Source: Hallerella sp964587155 (GTDB taxonomy: Bacteria > Fibrobacterota > Fibrobacteria > Fibrobacterales > Fibrobacteraceae). Taken from it: DNA of 64,000 nt. A program made the translations under genes and the position numbers. Below are positions 1 through 8,252 of this stretch, in pieces. Location of the stretch: NCBI GenBank assembly GCA_964587155.1, contig CAZPKF010000011.1:19913-83912 (forward strand), written 5' to 3'. Positions within the stretch are counted from its first letter, which is position 1, and every line of letters begins with the position of its first letter. Under the pieces are notes generated by a model. The model had not been told where the DNA came from. It did no database searches and saw only the letters and a program-made list of their open reading frames with translations.

Positions 1-565
1 CTGAACGGGCAAATTCCGCAATGGGCTTTGGCAATTCACACCCAGACGGAACAAGAATTTCTTTGGGCATCCGCCGCGCCATTTCACTTTCAAAATTTTG
101 CAAAGGCGCTTCTGAAACGGCAAAATATCCGGTCGTCACATCGGCAAAAGCAAAAGCCACACCGTGCTTTCCCGGCAAAACGGAACAAAGGTAATTCGCT
201 ACTTTCGCGTCCAAGTTTCCTTCGTTCATCGAAGTGCCCGCACTGATGATTTCGACAATTTCCCGTTTAACGATTCCTTTGGCTAGTTTCGGGTCTTCGA
301 CTTGTTCACAGACTGCGACTTTATAGCCGGCGGCAACCATCTTCGGGAAATACCTGTCCGAAGCATGGTGCGGAAATCCGCAAAGAGGCGTATTTCCCGA
401 TGCGCCATTGTTGCGACTGGTCAAAGTCAGTCCCAAAATTTTAGAAGCGATTTCAGCGTCTTCTTCGAACAGCTCGAAAAAATCGCCCATGCGGAAAAAG
501 AGAATGCAGTCCGGATTTTGAGACTTTATCTCGTAATATTGCTTCATCAAAGGCGTCACGCTCAC
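1..565 (-). CDS. mutS: DNA mismatch repair protein MutS, 5' part (runs off left edge)
   Basis: MutS binds mismatched or looped DNA and recruits MutL for repair. The reverse strand translates without interruption into the N-terminal mismatch-binding domain. It starts V-T-P-L-M-K-Q-Y-Y and carries the family signature FFRMGDFFELFEEDA, then CGFPHHASDRYF and a CEQVEDPK block; in this family the Phe of the F-x-E element near the start stacks on the mismatch. About 188 codons are present and the rest (connector, lever, ATPase) lies beyond base 1. The likely start is the GTG at 565, whose GTGA overlaps the scpB stop; a second GTG at 559 and an ATG at 547 are alternatives. The overlap suggests translational coupling to scpB. 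Family assignment is secure; the exact start is not. Confidence 0.9.
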   Translation of the reverse strand, partial: MSVTPLMKQYYEIKSQNPDCILFFRMGDFFELFEEDAEIASKILGLTLTSRNNGASGNTPLCGFPHHASDRYFPKMVAAGYKVAVCEQVEDPKLAKGIVKREIVEIISAGTSMNEGNLDAKVANYLCSVLPGKHGVAFAFADVTTGYFAVSEAPLQNFESEMARRMPKEILVPSGCELPKPIAEFARS

Positions 566-1266
566 GGGGTCCCCATCGAAAGTTCGATTTGCGAAGGATT
601 GAGTTCGGGCGGCATCGGCGCCCCCGGCTTGTCATCTTGCGCATAATTAGGAACAATTTCATTCGCATCCAAAAGGTCTTTGAATTCGCGGAGCCGCGGC
701 AAATCTTCTGGAATCCGGTTGATGCCGAAGTATTTCAGAAAGTCGTCCGTAGTCACATAGGTATAAGGGTTGCCAACGGTTTCGGCTCGAGCTCCCAGCG
801 CTATCAATTTTTTTTCAAGGAGACTTTTCAGCGGGCCATCACAAGAAACTCCGCGAACCTGCTCTAAAGCGGCTCGGGTAATCGGCTGCTGATAAGCGAC
901 TATCGCCAATGTTTCTAACGCCGCTTGGGAAAGTCGGCGCAAATTGGCGTCTGGGAAAAGTTTTCTGACCCAAGGATAATACCTGACGCGAGTACGAAAG
1001 CGGTAACCGCCCGCCTGTTCTACAATTTCAAACGGTGAATTGATGCGATTCAAACTGTCATTCGAAATTCGGAGCGCATCGGCAACCATTTTCGCCGTCA
1101 AAAAATCCCCGATAATTTCGCGGAGTTTTTTCAGTGTCAGTACATCCGGAGACGCAAAGACCAACGCTTGTACGATTCGCGCCAAATCTTCGTTTGATTC
1201 AATTTTCGGAAGTTCGGCATTTTCTTCGTTTTCCACTTTGCCGTTTTTAGATACCTCTTCTGCCAT
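562..1266 (-). CDS. scpB: Segregation and condensation protein ScpB
   Basis: ScpB is the winged-helix partner of ScpA and SMC in the bacterial condensin that organises and segregates the chromosome. The 234 aa product has the two tandem winged helices of the family, with hallmark stretches such as LETLAIVAYQQPITRAALE and EQVRGVSCDGPLKSLLEK in the first half and TYVTTDDFLKYFGI in the second. An acidic N-terminal extension of about 25 residues precedes the domain. Length fits the family. It lies directly upstream of mutS (overlap GTGA) and diverges from ilvD across about 100 bp that must hold both promoters. No scpA is visible nearby in the window. Confidence 0.93.
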   Translation of the reverse strand: MAEEVSKNGKVENEENAELPKIESNEDLARIVQALVFASPDVLTLKKLREIIGDFLTAKMVADALRISNDSLNRINSPFEIVEQAGGYRFRTRVRYYPWVRKLFPDANLRRLSQAALETLAIVAYQQPITRAALEQVRGVSCDGPLKSLLEKKLIALGARAETVGNPYTYVTTDDFLKYFGINRIPEDLPRLREFKDLLDANEIVPNYAQDDKPGAPMPPELNPSQIELSMGTP

Positions 1267-1366
1267 ATTCCCAATTTAAGAATTTTTCGTTTGCTCAAAT
1301 GAAAATTTTTCACCTACCACATCGGATTTTCTATTATTGCAAACAAGAATTTCACGAGGTACAACT

Positions 1367-3223
1367 ATGAAAGATTTACGTTCCAAAAAGACTATTGAAG
1401 GCCGCGAAATGGCGGGCGCACGCGCGCTATGGATTGCAACAGGCACCAAGCCCGAAGAATTTGGAAGGCCCGTGATAGCCATCGTCAACAGCTTCACTGA
1501 ATTCGTCCCCGGACACGTGCATCTCCGCGAAGTCGGAAAAATCGTCGCCGAACAGGTCCGCAAAGCCGGTGGCATTCCCAAGGAAATGAATACCATCGCC
1601 GTCGATGACGGTATCGCCATGGGACACGACGGCATGCTTTACAGCTTGCCCTCCAGAGATTTAATCGCCGATTCCGTAGAATACATGGCCAACGCCCATC
1701 GGGCAGATGGTCTTGTCTGCATCAGCAACTGCGACAAAGTAACTCCCGGCATGCTGATGGCCTCCATGCGTTTGAACATCCCCGCCGTTTTCGTCTCCGG
1801 CGGCCCGATGGAAGCCGGACACGTCAAACAAAAAGACGGTTCCGACCGCGCATTGGATTTAATCGACGCCATGATTGATTCGGCGGACACTTCCGTTTCC
1901 GATGAAGAAACTGCAGCGATTGAAGCCGCAGCTTGCCCCACGTGCGGAAGCTGTTCCGGAATGTTTACCGCCAACTCGATGAATTCCTTGACCGAAGCCA
2001 TCGGACTTTCTCTGCCGGGAAACGGCACCATCGTAGCGACAAACGCCGAACGCAAAAAACTGTTCGAAGAAGCCGGGCGGCGCATCGTAGAACTTTGCCA
2101 CCGCTATTATGACGAAGACGATGAAACGATTCTTCCGCGTTCCATCGCATCGAAAGCCGCTTTTGAAAACGCTATGCGCTTGGACATCGCCATGGGAGGA
2201 AGTTCCAACACCGTTTTGCACCTGTTGGCCGTCGCTCAAGAAGCGGGCACGGACTTCACCATGAAAGATATTGACCGCCTGTCACGAGACACGCCCTGCA
2301 TTTGCAAAGTCGCTCCGACAGTTCACAACATTCATGTCGAAGATGTAAACCGCGCGGGCGGAATTTTGGGAATCCTCGCAGAGCTCGACCGCATGGGACT
2401 CATCCACCGCGAATGCCCAACAGTCCATGCCAAAACCATAGGCGATGCCATTGATGCAAACGACGTGATGAAAAATCCGTCAGAAGAAGTCAAACAGCGT
2501 TATTTGGCAGGACCGGGTAAAAAGTTCAACATCCAAGCATTTTCGCAAAATTTCCACTACGAATCCCTTGATTTAGATCGTGCCAATGGCGCTATCCGCG
2601 ATGCGGCACACGCTTATTCAAAAGACGGCGGCCTAGCCGTACTTTACGGCAACTTGGCCATCGACGGATGCATTGTGAAAACTGCAGGCGTTGACGAATC
2701 CATTTTGAAATTCACCGGACCCGCCGTTGTTTTCGAAAGTCAAGAAGATGCCGTAAAGGGAATTTTAGACCCGAACCGCGTCAAAGCAGGCGATGTCGTC
2801 GTCATCCGATATGAAGGCCCCAAAGGCGGGCCGGGAATGCAAGAAATGCTCTATCCGACCAGTTATCTTAAAAGCCGTCACTTGGGCAAACTTTGCGCTC
2901 TCCTCACCGATGGTCGTTTTTCGGGCGGAACCAGCGGACTTTCCATTGGACACGCCAGCCCGGAAGCTGCAAGTAAAGGAAACATCGGCCTAGTCAAAGA
3001 TGGAGACATCATTGAAATCGACATTCCCAACCGCACAATCAATGTCGGCTTGACCGACGCAGAACTCGAAGAACGCCGCCAAGAAATGGAATCCCGCGGA
3101 ATCAACGCCTGGAAACCGCTCCACCGCGACCGCGTCGTTTCCAAAGCGCTGCAGGCTTACGGATTGATGGCTTCGAGCGCCGACAAAGGCGCCGTCCGCA
3201 ACATCGACAACCTTCTTCGGTAA
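1367..3223 (+). CDS. ilvD: Dihydroxy-acid dehydratase
   Basis: IlvD dehydrates 2,3-dihydroxy-isovalerate and 2,3-dihydroxy-3-methylvalerate to the 2-keto acids of valine and isoleucine synthesis, using an iron-sulfur cluster as Lewis acid. The 618 aa product is full length for the family. Likely cluster ligands are Cys122 in SNCDKVTPGM and Cys193/Cys196 within ACPTCGSCSGMF. The C-terminal half shows the GRFSGGTSG and IGHASPEA blocks. I chose the ATG at 1367 because a CGAGGT Shine-Dalgarno sits 6 nt before it and the protein then begins M-K-D-L-R-S-K; an upstream TTG at 1337 has no such support. It is followed by a clear terminator, so it is probably monocistronic. Confidence 0.97.
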   Translation: MKDLRSKKTIEGREMAGARALWIATGTKPEEFGRPVIAIVNSFTEFVPGHVHLREVGKIVAEQVRKAGGIPKEMNTIAVDDGIAMGHDGMLYSLPSRDLIADSVEYMANAHRADGLVCISNCDKVTPGMLMASMRLNIPAVFVSGGPMEAGHVKQKDGSDRALDLIDAMIDSADTSVSDEETAAIEAAACPTCGSCSGMFTANSMNSLTEAIGLSLPGNGTIVATNAERKKLFEEAGRRIVELCHRYYDEDDETILPRSIASKAAFENAMRLDIAMGGSSNTVLHLLAVAQEAGTDFTMKDIDRLSRDTPCICKVAPTVHNIHVEDVNRAGGILGILAELDRMGLIHRECPTVHAKTIGDAIDANDVMKNPSEEVKQRYLAGPGKKFNIQAFSQNFHYESLDLDRANGAIRDAAHAYSKDGGLAVLYGNLAIDGCIVKTAGVDESILKFTGPAVVFESQEDAVKGILDPNRVKAGDVVVIRYEGPKGGPGMQEMLYPTSYLKSRHLGKLCALLTDGRFSGGTSGLSIGHASPEAASKGNIGLVKDGDIIEIDIPNRTINVGLTDAELEERRQEMESRGINAWKPLHRDRVVSKALQAYGLMASSADKGAVRNIDNLLR

Positions 3224-3250
3224 CGTTTTCGCCGAATTTCATTTTCACAA

Positions 3251-3276
3251 GGAAGAGTGCAACACTCTTCCTTTTT
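3251..3276 (+). terminator. Rho-independent terminator of ilvD
   Basis: A perfect 9-bp stem (GGAAGAGTG / CACTCTTCC) with a CAA loop is followed by five T residues, 27 bp after the ilvD stop codon. Confidence 0.9.
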
Positions 3277-3328
3277 CAAATTCACCCCAACAGCAATACA
3301 GAACGATTCCGTTCCAATCTGTCCCCTT

Positions 3329-3410
3329 TCCGCAAAAACGGCTCGTTTTCGCAGTCAAATCCGTGCAAAATTCACTGCGCAGCAGCAAAGCTTTTTCTTT
3401 GAATCCCAAC
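3329..3410 (-). repeat. Dispersed intergenic repeat, copy A
   Basis: Read on the minus strand, this ~82 bp segment matches the plus strand at 56433-56515 at roughly 70 % by eye. The best-conserved blocks are a start TTGGGATT, a core GTGAATTTT(G/A)CACGG and a distal CGAGCCGTTTT. Both copies lie between genes next to terminators. In one frame both read V-N-F-x-R ... R-A-V-F-A-E-R, so it may be a relic of a short coding element, but no intact gene is visible. The remainder of 3277-3504 shows nothing else I can name. Confidence 0.6.
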
Positions 3411-3504
3411 CCAAACAAACACTTTCCTTTCTCCATTCCTGATTTCAAATTGCGCATTAAACTCCGTTTGAATCCATGCACAATTCAAAGCCGCGAACAA
3501 AACT

Positions 3505-4188
3505 TCACCGGCGTTTTTTTTCAACAGGCGCAAGCCGTTCCGCAATTTTAGAAAGTCCGTCGTAAAGCTCCAAAAAGTCTTCCACCCAAATTGCGTCTCG
3601 CTCGCCGACAAGGGAAAGCGCACTTTCCAACGTCCGTTCCGCATTGTAAGGCCCCACGACCATCCCTACTGGCGAACGTCCAAATCCCGCAGATCGCCGA
3701 CTGTAGAGAATCATCGCCGCCCGCGCCCGATAAGACCGATGCAATCGGGATACGAGCTGCATCCTCAGCGAAAACAATTCCCGATAGGCTTCATCCGGTT
3801 TGCCTTCGCCCAAAAGGCGTTTTGCTTTTTCCATGCTTCCCGAAAAAGAAATCCGTTCTGCGACAGGAATCAGATAATTGCGCTTGGCTATTTTCTTTTG
3901 AACAGAATCGATTTCTTTTTGAACGGATTCCGCTGTCCAAAGGGCTATCTGGATTGGCTCCGGTTTTGCCGTTTTCGAAAGTTCCCTTTCATGCGAGTCT
4001 ATCCAACGATTCAATCGGCAAGCCATTTCCAAGGCTTCTGCGTTTTCCCCAACAGCCATATAATCACTTATCCGGGATAGCGAAAAATCGGCATAAGACA
4101 TTCGCCAATACGGCAAACGGTCCTGTTTGCGGAGCGCATCGACTCTTTTTTTCAAAAGGGCATATTCGGCAGCTGCAGATTCTATCAT
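3505..4188 (-). CDS. Unknown 227 aa helical protein, last gene of the ion-motor cluster (DUF2894-like C-terminus)
   Basis: I do not recognise this with certainty. The product has no signal peptide or membrane segment and looks mostly helical, with a Lys/Glu-rich middle that could be coiled coil. Its C-terminal part contains VVGPYNAERTLESALSLVGE followed by W-V-E-D-F-L-E-L-Y-D-G-L. From memory this resembles the G-P-x-N ... S-L-x-L-M ... F-L-x-Y-V-D-x-L-L ending of DUF2894, a family encoded beside DUF802/OmpA genes in proteobacteria; the N-terminus is not obviously similar. The start ATG overlaps the stop of the OmpA/MotB-like gene (ATGA), so the two are probably co-translated. A role as a cytoplasmic partner of the motor is inference from context. 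Confidence 0.7.
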   Translation of the reverse strand: MIESAAAEYALLKKRVDALRKQDRLPYWRMSYADFSLSRISDYMAVGENAEALEMACRLNRWIDSHERELSKTAKPEPIQIALWTAESVQKEIDSVQKKIAKRNYLIPVAERISFSGSMEKAKRLLGEGKPDEAYRELFSLRMQLVSRLHRSYRARAAMILYSRRSAGFGRSPVGMVVGPYNAERTLESALSLVGERDAIWVEDFLELYDGLSKIAERLAPVEKKRR

Positions 4189-4835
4189 CGATTCAAAGCC
4201 TCTGGCGAAAGCGCTTCGGACTTGCGAATGGATGTTACGCCAATTTCCACACGTCGATTTTGACTCCGATTCGCTTCACTTGTATTGGGCACGCGCGGAT
4301 GCTCTTCCCCAAAACCAGCGGCAAAAAGCCTGTCCGATGGGAATCCTTGCTGAATCAGCGTTTTCACTACATTCACGGCGCGCTCTGTCGAAAGATTCCA
4401 GTTTGTATAAGTCGGCGAATTTGTCGGCGTATCATCCGTGAATCCGGAAACCATGATGGCATCTCCCGAATCGAGAACATCTTGCAACCCTTTTCCGATA
4501 CTTTTGATAATGCTTTCGCCTTCTGCCGTTAGCGTTGCTCCATTTCGCGGAAAAAGGAATGACGCCTGAATCTGAATGTTTCCATTTTCAAGAGCGATAA
4601 CTCCTTTTTCCAAAGGCGCTTTGAGACTTTGGGACAGCAACGCATTCCGTTCCTTGGCGACACGACGCATTTCTTCTTGACAACTCACAACTTCTTGTTC
4701 TGTTCGGGTCAAGTCTTCCGCCTTTTTCTCTTTCATTGTCGTCATGGCGACAAATGCCAAAATGAACAGTGCCAACAGACCCGCGGTCAAATCTGTAAAC
4801 ACAAGCCAATGACTTTCTTCTCGCCGTTTTGCCAT
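4185..4835 (-). CDS. MotB/OmpA-like stator protein (TM segment plus peptidoglycan-binding domain)
   Basis: The 216 aa product has a short basic N-terminus and one membrane helix at about residues 12-32 (VFTDLTAGLLALFILAF). An Asp at residue 15 lies at the start of the helix, where MotB/ZorB-type stators carry their ion-binding Asp. A linker follows, then an OmpA_C domain (about 85-205) with the usual NWNLSTERA and N-R-S-Q-N-R-R-V-E-I signatures that bind peptidoglycan. It has no signal peptide, as expected for an inner-membrane stator subunit. It follows the MotA/TolQ-like gene after 3 bp and overlaps the downstream gene by 4 bp. Flagellar MotB is unlikely, because no motility gene is nearby and the partner's long tail is atypical of MotA. 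Confidence 0.85.
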   Translation of the reverse strand: MAKRREESHWLVFTDLTAGLLALFILAFVAMTTMKEKKAEDLTRTEQEVVSCQEEMRRVAKERNALLSQSLKAPLEKGVIALENGNIQIQASFLFPRNGATLTAEGESIIKSIGKGLQDVLDSGDAIMVSGFTDDTPTNSPTYTNWNLSTERAVNVVKTLIQQGFPSDRLFAAGFGEEHPRVPNTSEANRSQNRRVEIGVTSIRKSEALSPEALNR

Positions 4836-4838
4836 CGG

Positions 4839-6656
4839 TTATTCCGCCTTTTTCGCCGGAGCTTTCTGCACCTGATCCAAAATTTCCAAAAGAATTTCTT
4901 GCGTTTTGAGAGCATTTTCCAAAAGCACTTCGCCAGAACGTTCTTCGAAGGATTGCAACGCTGAATTGAGCTGTTCCACAAAATTCTTTTCATTTTCCCG
5001 TTCCGGCACATCTCCTGAAATTTTAGCGAGAACAGCTTCAACTCCCTTGCCAAACATTTCGAGGTTTGCCGAAAATTCCGATTGGTTCACACGCATCAAT
5101 TTGGCCGCTTCGGCGATGTTTTCGCCCAATACTTCTGTTGATTCATTTTCTTTCGCCACGCGACTTTCTATTCCTGAAATTAAATTCTGCTGAGAAGCGA
5201 CAAGCGTTTCCGACGACTTAGCCAATTCCAAGAACGAAGATTGTACTTTTTGCGAGAGATTTTCAATTTCCTCTTTGACAGCGCTCGAAAGTCCCACAGT
5301 CGAATCGTTTGCGCGGAGAGCGACTTCTTCGGCAACAGACCGGAGCGTTTCCAAACCTTTCTGTTCCGCTTCCGCCACTTTTTCCGTTGAATTTCGAAGA
5401 GATTCCATAAACGCATTCCAACGCTCTCCGGAATTTTCCATTTGCGCATGAAGATGTTGGGAAATCGAATTCGACACGCTCGAAGAAAGGTTCGAAATTT
5501 CTTTTTCCAAGCCATTGACCACACCAGACTCGATGGAGCTAACGCTTGCCGAAAGTTTTTGCATTTCGTCAGAAAGACCCGATGTCACCTGAGCGAGGGA
5601 GTCGCGAAGTTCCACCGTAGCAGAGAGCCCATTCTTTTCAAGCCCTTCCGCCGCATTTTTCTGAACAGCGGCCATTTCTTCTGAAAGTTGGCGAATCGAA
5701 TCCCGTATTCCCGCAACAGCTGCGTTTTGAACCGCTTCCAAATTTTGCAACGCCGTTTTTGCCGTATTCAAAAAGCCTTCGGAAAAATTCTGTTGCCATT
5801 TCGAAAACGCGTTTTCCCCAGCGGTCTGCAATCCGGCCAAACTTTTTTCAAATACTCCAGAGCGGAATTCTTCCGCCGAACGGGACTCCGCAATCATCTT
5901 TTGGAAATCGTCTGCACGCGCCGCATCCGAAGCTTTCACCGCATCAATCAATCCGCGAATTTCCAAAACAGCTCCATTTTCTGCAGATGCTCCGGGAATC
6001 AAATACAGCAAAGTGAAAGCATCCATTTCCACAATCCACTTTTCGTGGCAAGATTCATAAACCGAATGAATCGCATTCAAAATCAACGCAGCAAAAAGCC
6101 CGCAGAGGGAAGATCCAAAAATGCCCTTCATGCTTGAAAAAATATTTTGGATGATTCCCAAAGTCGTTTCAGATGTCGCATGGGAATCGATGGCGGAACC
6201 CGCCGCATTTATCGAGAGCATCAAACCAAAGAATGTTCCCATAAGGCCCAGCAAAACGACAACTCCACTGTGACTTTGCTGAGTGGAATCTTCTTCGTTA
6301 GACCAAACCGACTTGAGAAACGGCATATCGTGAACAGTCAACTTGATGCTTTTTTGACTGAGCATTTTCAAAAAACGGATACGCCCATTTAAAAGGCCCT
6401 TTAGATCAAGTTCTGCCGAAGACGGCTCTTCGCCCGCCGCATATAGGCTTTCGTATTGTTTCAACCGTTCCTTTTCTTTTTCCACCAAACGGATGCCGCA
6501 GAAAATATTCCAAGCAGAAATCAAGTATATCCCGAAGATGGCTATCATAATGAGCCAACCGAAGAGCGGCGCTCCAAAATAGAACGCCCCAGCCACCAAG
6601 GCGGCTGCGCCAACAAAAGAGAGAATCAATGTTTGAAGAGATTTTGTCATGGTCAT
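4839..6656 (-). CDS. MotA/TolQ/ExbB-like channel subunit with very long coiled-coil tail (ZorA/DUF802-like)
   Basis: The 605 aa product has two N-terminal membrane helices (about 9-28 and 31-50) and a cytoplasmic segment. Two more helices carry the proton-channel family signature: VVVLLGLMGTFFGLMLSI, then GIFGSSLCGLFAALILNAI. From about residue 240 to the end the protein is a long Ala/Glu/Ser/Lys-rich coiled coil built of short repeats (SxxLxxE, VxxA types). This layout matches ZorA and, from memory, DUF802 proteins more than flagellar MotA. The start is the ATG at 6656, which overlaps the stop of the upstream gene (ATGA); an ORF extension to 6722 would run inside that gene. With the next gene it should form an ion-driven inner-membrane motor; what it drives is unknown. 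Confidence 0.85.
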   Translation of the reverse strand: MTMTKSLQTLILSFVGAAALVAGAFYFGAPLFGWLIMIAIFGIYLISAWNIFCGIRLVEKEKERLKQYESLYAAGEEPSSAELDLKGLLNGRIRFLKMLSQKSIKLTVHDMPFLKSVWSNEEDSTQQSHSGVVVLLGLMGTFFGLMLSINAAGSAIDSHATSETTLGIIQNIFSSMKGIFGSSLCGLFAALILNAIHSVYESCHEKWIVEMDAFTLLYLIPGASAENGAVLEIRGLIDAVKASDAARADDFQKMIAESRSAEEFRSGVFEKSLAGLQTAGENAFSKWQQNFSEGFLNTAKTALQNLEAVQNAAVAGIRDSIRQLSEEMAAVQKNAAEGLEKNGLSATVELRDSLAQVTSGLSDEMQKLSASVSSIESGVVNGLEKEISNLSSSVSNSISQHLHAQMENSGERWNAFMESLRNSTEKVAEAEQKGLETLRSVAEEVALRANDSTVGLSSAVKEEIENLSQKVQSSFLELAKSSETLVASQQNLISGIESRVAKENESTEVLGENIAEAAKLMRVNQSEFSANLEMFGKGVEAVLAKISGDVPERENEKNFVEQLNSALQSFEERSGEVLLENALKTQEILLEILDQVQKAPAKKAE

Positions 6657-7543
6657 TCCACGTTTTTTTGAGTAAAAAGATCCAGCTGTCCCCGCGAAAA
6701 TCCGCGCAAATACAACAGCCACTTATCACGATACCATTTGCCGACAAAAAGGGTTATGCCCCGCGCATAATCGCAGAAGTCATCGGTAAAAGCCAAAAAG
6801 GCGTTTTCGTAAGCAATATTCGAAAGGTTTGCGCCCACATTTCGAGCACAAGCGGTCGCCGAAGAAAAATGCCGTTTTTCCCGGGATGGTTTGAATTCCG
6901 CCATGAACCGTTTACGGGATATTCCCGAAAGGGATGCGCGAAGGCGCGAAGTCAACGCATATTCGCTAGAACGCAAAGCCGCTTCCAAAGAGGGTAAAAT
7001 TTTAGAAGCAGCGTCAATTGCGCTTTCCCGATACCACAGCCGGGAAAGCTTTTCTTGCATATGTTCCACGCGGCCAGAGAGGTTGACCAAAAGCTTTTCC
7101 GCATCACCCACCATCAAATGAATCGTTGAAAAATACAAATTGCGCAATTTGTCTGCCGGCGCCACATAGGTCCAGCCTTCATCATCACGAAGAAGGTATT
7201 GATTTTGCAACAGCATCCGGGTAATTTCATCCGTGGCAAAACGCTGCATCCACTTGGCGCGGAATTCGTCGAATTTTTGGCGGTATTCATCTAATATGAA
7301 CGGAAAATCTTCGGCGGCGAGCTTCCAGGCGACGGGCCCGTTCGAAACCATTTCGCTTCCCGACATCATGCCTTCTGGAGACGATTCCACCGCATCCAAA
7401 TGTTCATAAAGCGCAATCGACCAGCGGACATCCATTGCTTGAGAAAGTTCTGATAATTCTGCGGCGCGGTCCTGCCCAAAACCCAGTCCCAACAGACTGG
7501 TTCCCGTCATTTTCCGAATTGCCCTGCGAAACGATTCTTCCAC
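6653..7543 (-). CDS. Unknown 296 aa cytoplasmic protein, first gene of the ion-motor cluster (possibly DUF3348-like)
   Basis: No signal peptide or membrane span is apparent. The N-terminus (residues 1-30) contains a G-L-G-F-G-Q-D-R-A-A-E-L turn, the middle is helical, and residues about 185-210 read AIDAASKILPSLEAALRSSE followed by L-x-x-R-L-R-A-S-L-S-G-I-S-R-K-R-F. This is similar in pattern to the A-L-D-x-V-L-E-x-A-L ... L-L-x-x-V-P-x-L-L-E-x-R-F stretch I remember for DUF3348 proteins, which lie beside DUF802 genes. That link is weak and from memory. It is the first gene of the four-gene set, 10 bp after the beta-helix gene, and its stop overlaps the start of the MotA-like gene, so stoichiometric production with the motor is likely. 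Confidence 0.65.
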   Translation of the reverse strand: MEESFRRAIRKMTGTSLLGLGFGQDRAAELSELSQAMDVRWSIALYEHLDAVESSPEGMMSGSEMVSNGPVAWKLAAEDFPFILDEYRQKFDEFRAKWMQRFATDEITRMLLQNQYLLRDDEGWTYVAPADKLRNLYFSTIHLMVGDAEKLLVNLSGRVEHMQEKLSRLWYRESAIDAASKILPSLEAALRSSEYALTSRLRASLSGISRKRFMAEFKPSREKRHFSSATACARNVGANLSNIAYENAFLAFTDDFCDYARGITLFVGKWYRDKWLLYLRGFSRGQLDLFTQKNVE

Positions 7544-7553
7544 TTTCCCAACC

Positions 7554-8252
7554 TCAAAATCCGGCTTCGATTCGCTGCCAAACGTTTTTGGAAACTTTGC
7601 GTCCCTTCCCGGCGAATTCAGATTCCCTGCGAATATCCGCTTCCAAATTATTCATCGCACTCCGAGAATCCCCGTCGAAAGAAGTTCCCGGATAAAGATA
7701 CAGCCCAAAAACGTTATTGTGAATTTTCGTGTTGCGGAATTTCACGTTTCCCACGCCAACAGAAAGCGCAAAGCGGTTCCTTGAAAAATCACAACCGACC
7801 AGTTCAAAGCGAGGAGAATTTTCAAGCCAAAGTCCATAATAGTTGTTTTCTAAACGGACGTCTTCAAAAATTCCCTGAGAACGGATAACTGTATTGCGGA
7901 ATGCATTTTCAATGCGCAAATGCCTGGCGGTAAAAAAGTTTTCACCCGTAGAAATGTAAAGTCCATTCCACGATTCCGCAGAATCCGCATTCAAAAAAGC
8001 GACGGGTTTTTCAGCGGATCCTTCGATCCGGACTGTTCCCCGCAAATAAAGCCTCGCATAACCGCCAAACAAAACTTCAACTCCGGGTCCAATTTCAAGC
8101 GTATCATCTTCCGCCAAAACAAAACTGGTTTCCAGCAAATAAGGCGACGACGTTTCCGAAAGGGAAACTTTGTGGTGTTTGGGCGCAGGAAAAGGCGTTT
8201 CTGCAAAAGTCCAACCGACAAAGAAGAAAAATGAAAAAATCAGGAATTTCAT
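7554..8252 (-). CDS. Secreted right-handed beta-helix protein
   Basis: The 232 aa product starts with a clear signal peptide (MKFLIFSFFFFVGWTFA, cleavage near residue 17). The rest is built of short beta strands with the spacing of a parallel beta-helix: G-V-E-V-L-F-G-G-Y-A-R-L-Y-L-R-G, W-N-G-L-Y-I-S, F-E-D-V-R-L-E-N-N-Y-Y-G-L-W-L, and N-V-K-F-R-N-T-K-I-H-N-N-V-F-G-L-Y-L. This is the NosD/pectate-lyase-like repeat pattern. No catalytic residues can be assigned, so a binding or scaffolding role is as likely as an enzyme. It overlaps the upstream lipoprotein gene by 4 bp (ATGA) and precedes the ion-motor set by 10 bp, suggesting one envelope complex; that is inference. Confidence 0.75.
   Translation of the reverse strand: MKFLIFSFFFFVGWTFAETPFPAPKHHKVSLSETSSPYLLETSFVLAEDDTLEIGPGVEVLFGGYARLYLRGTVRIEGSAEKPVAFLNADSAESWNGLYISTGENFFTARHLRIENAFRNTVIRSQGIFEDVRLENNYYGLWLENSPRFELVGCDFSRNRFALSVGVGNVKFRNTKIHNNVFGLYLYPGTSFDGDSRSAMNNLEADIRRESEFAGKGRKVSKNVWQRIEAGF

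Noticed and set aside
3591..4532. 313 aa plus-strand ORF opposite the motor genes
   Set aside because: It is a reading-frame shadow with unnatural composition; the minus-strand frames carry clear domains and tight junctions.
4185..6656. Flagellar MotA/MotB
   Set aside because: The coiled-coil tail is far too long for MotA and no flagellar gene is in the window.
3505..7543. Zorya anti-phage defence system
   Set aside because: The MotA/MotB-like pair resembles ZorA/ZorB, but neither neighbour looks like ZorC, ZorD (helicase) or ZorE (nuclease), and no other defence gene is nearby.
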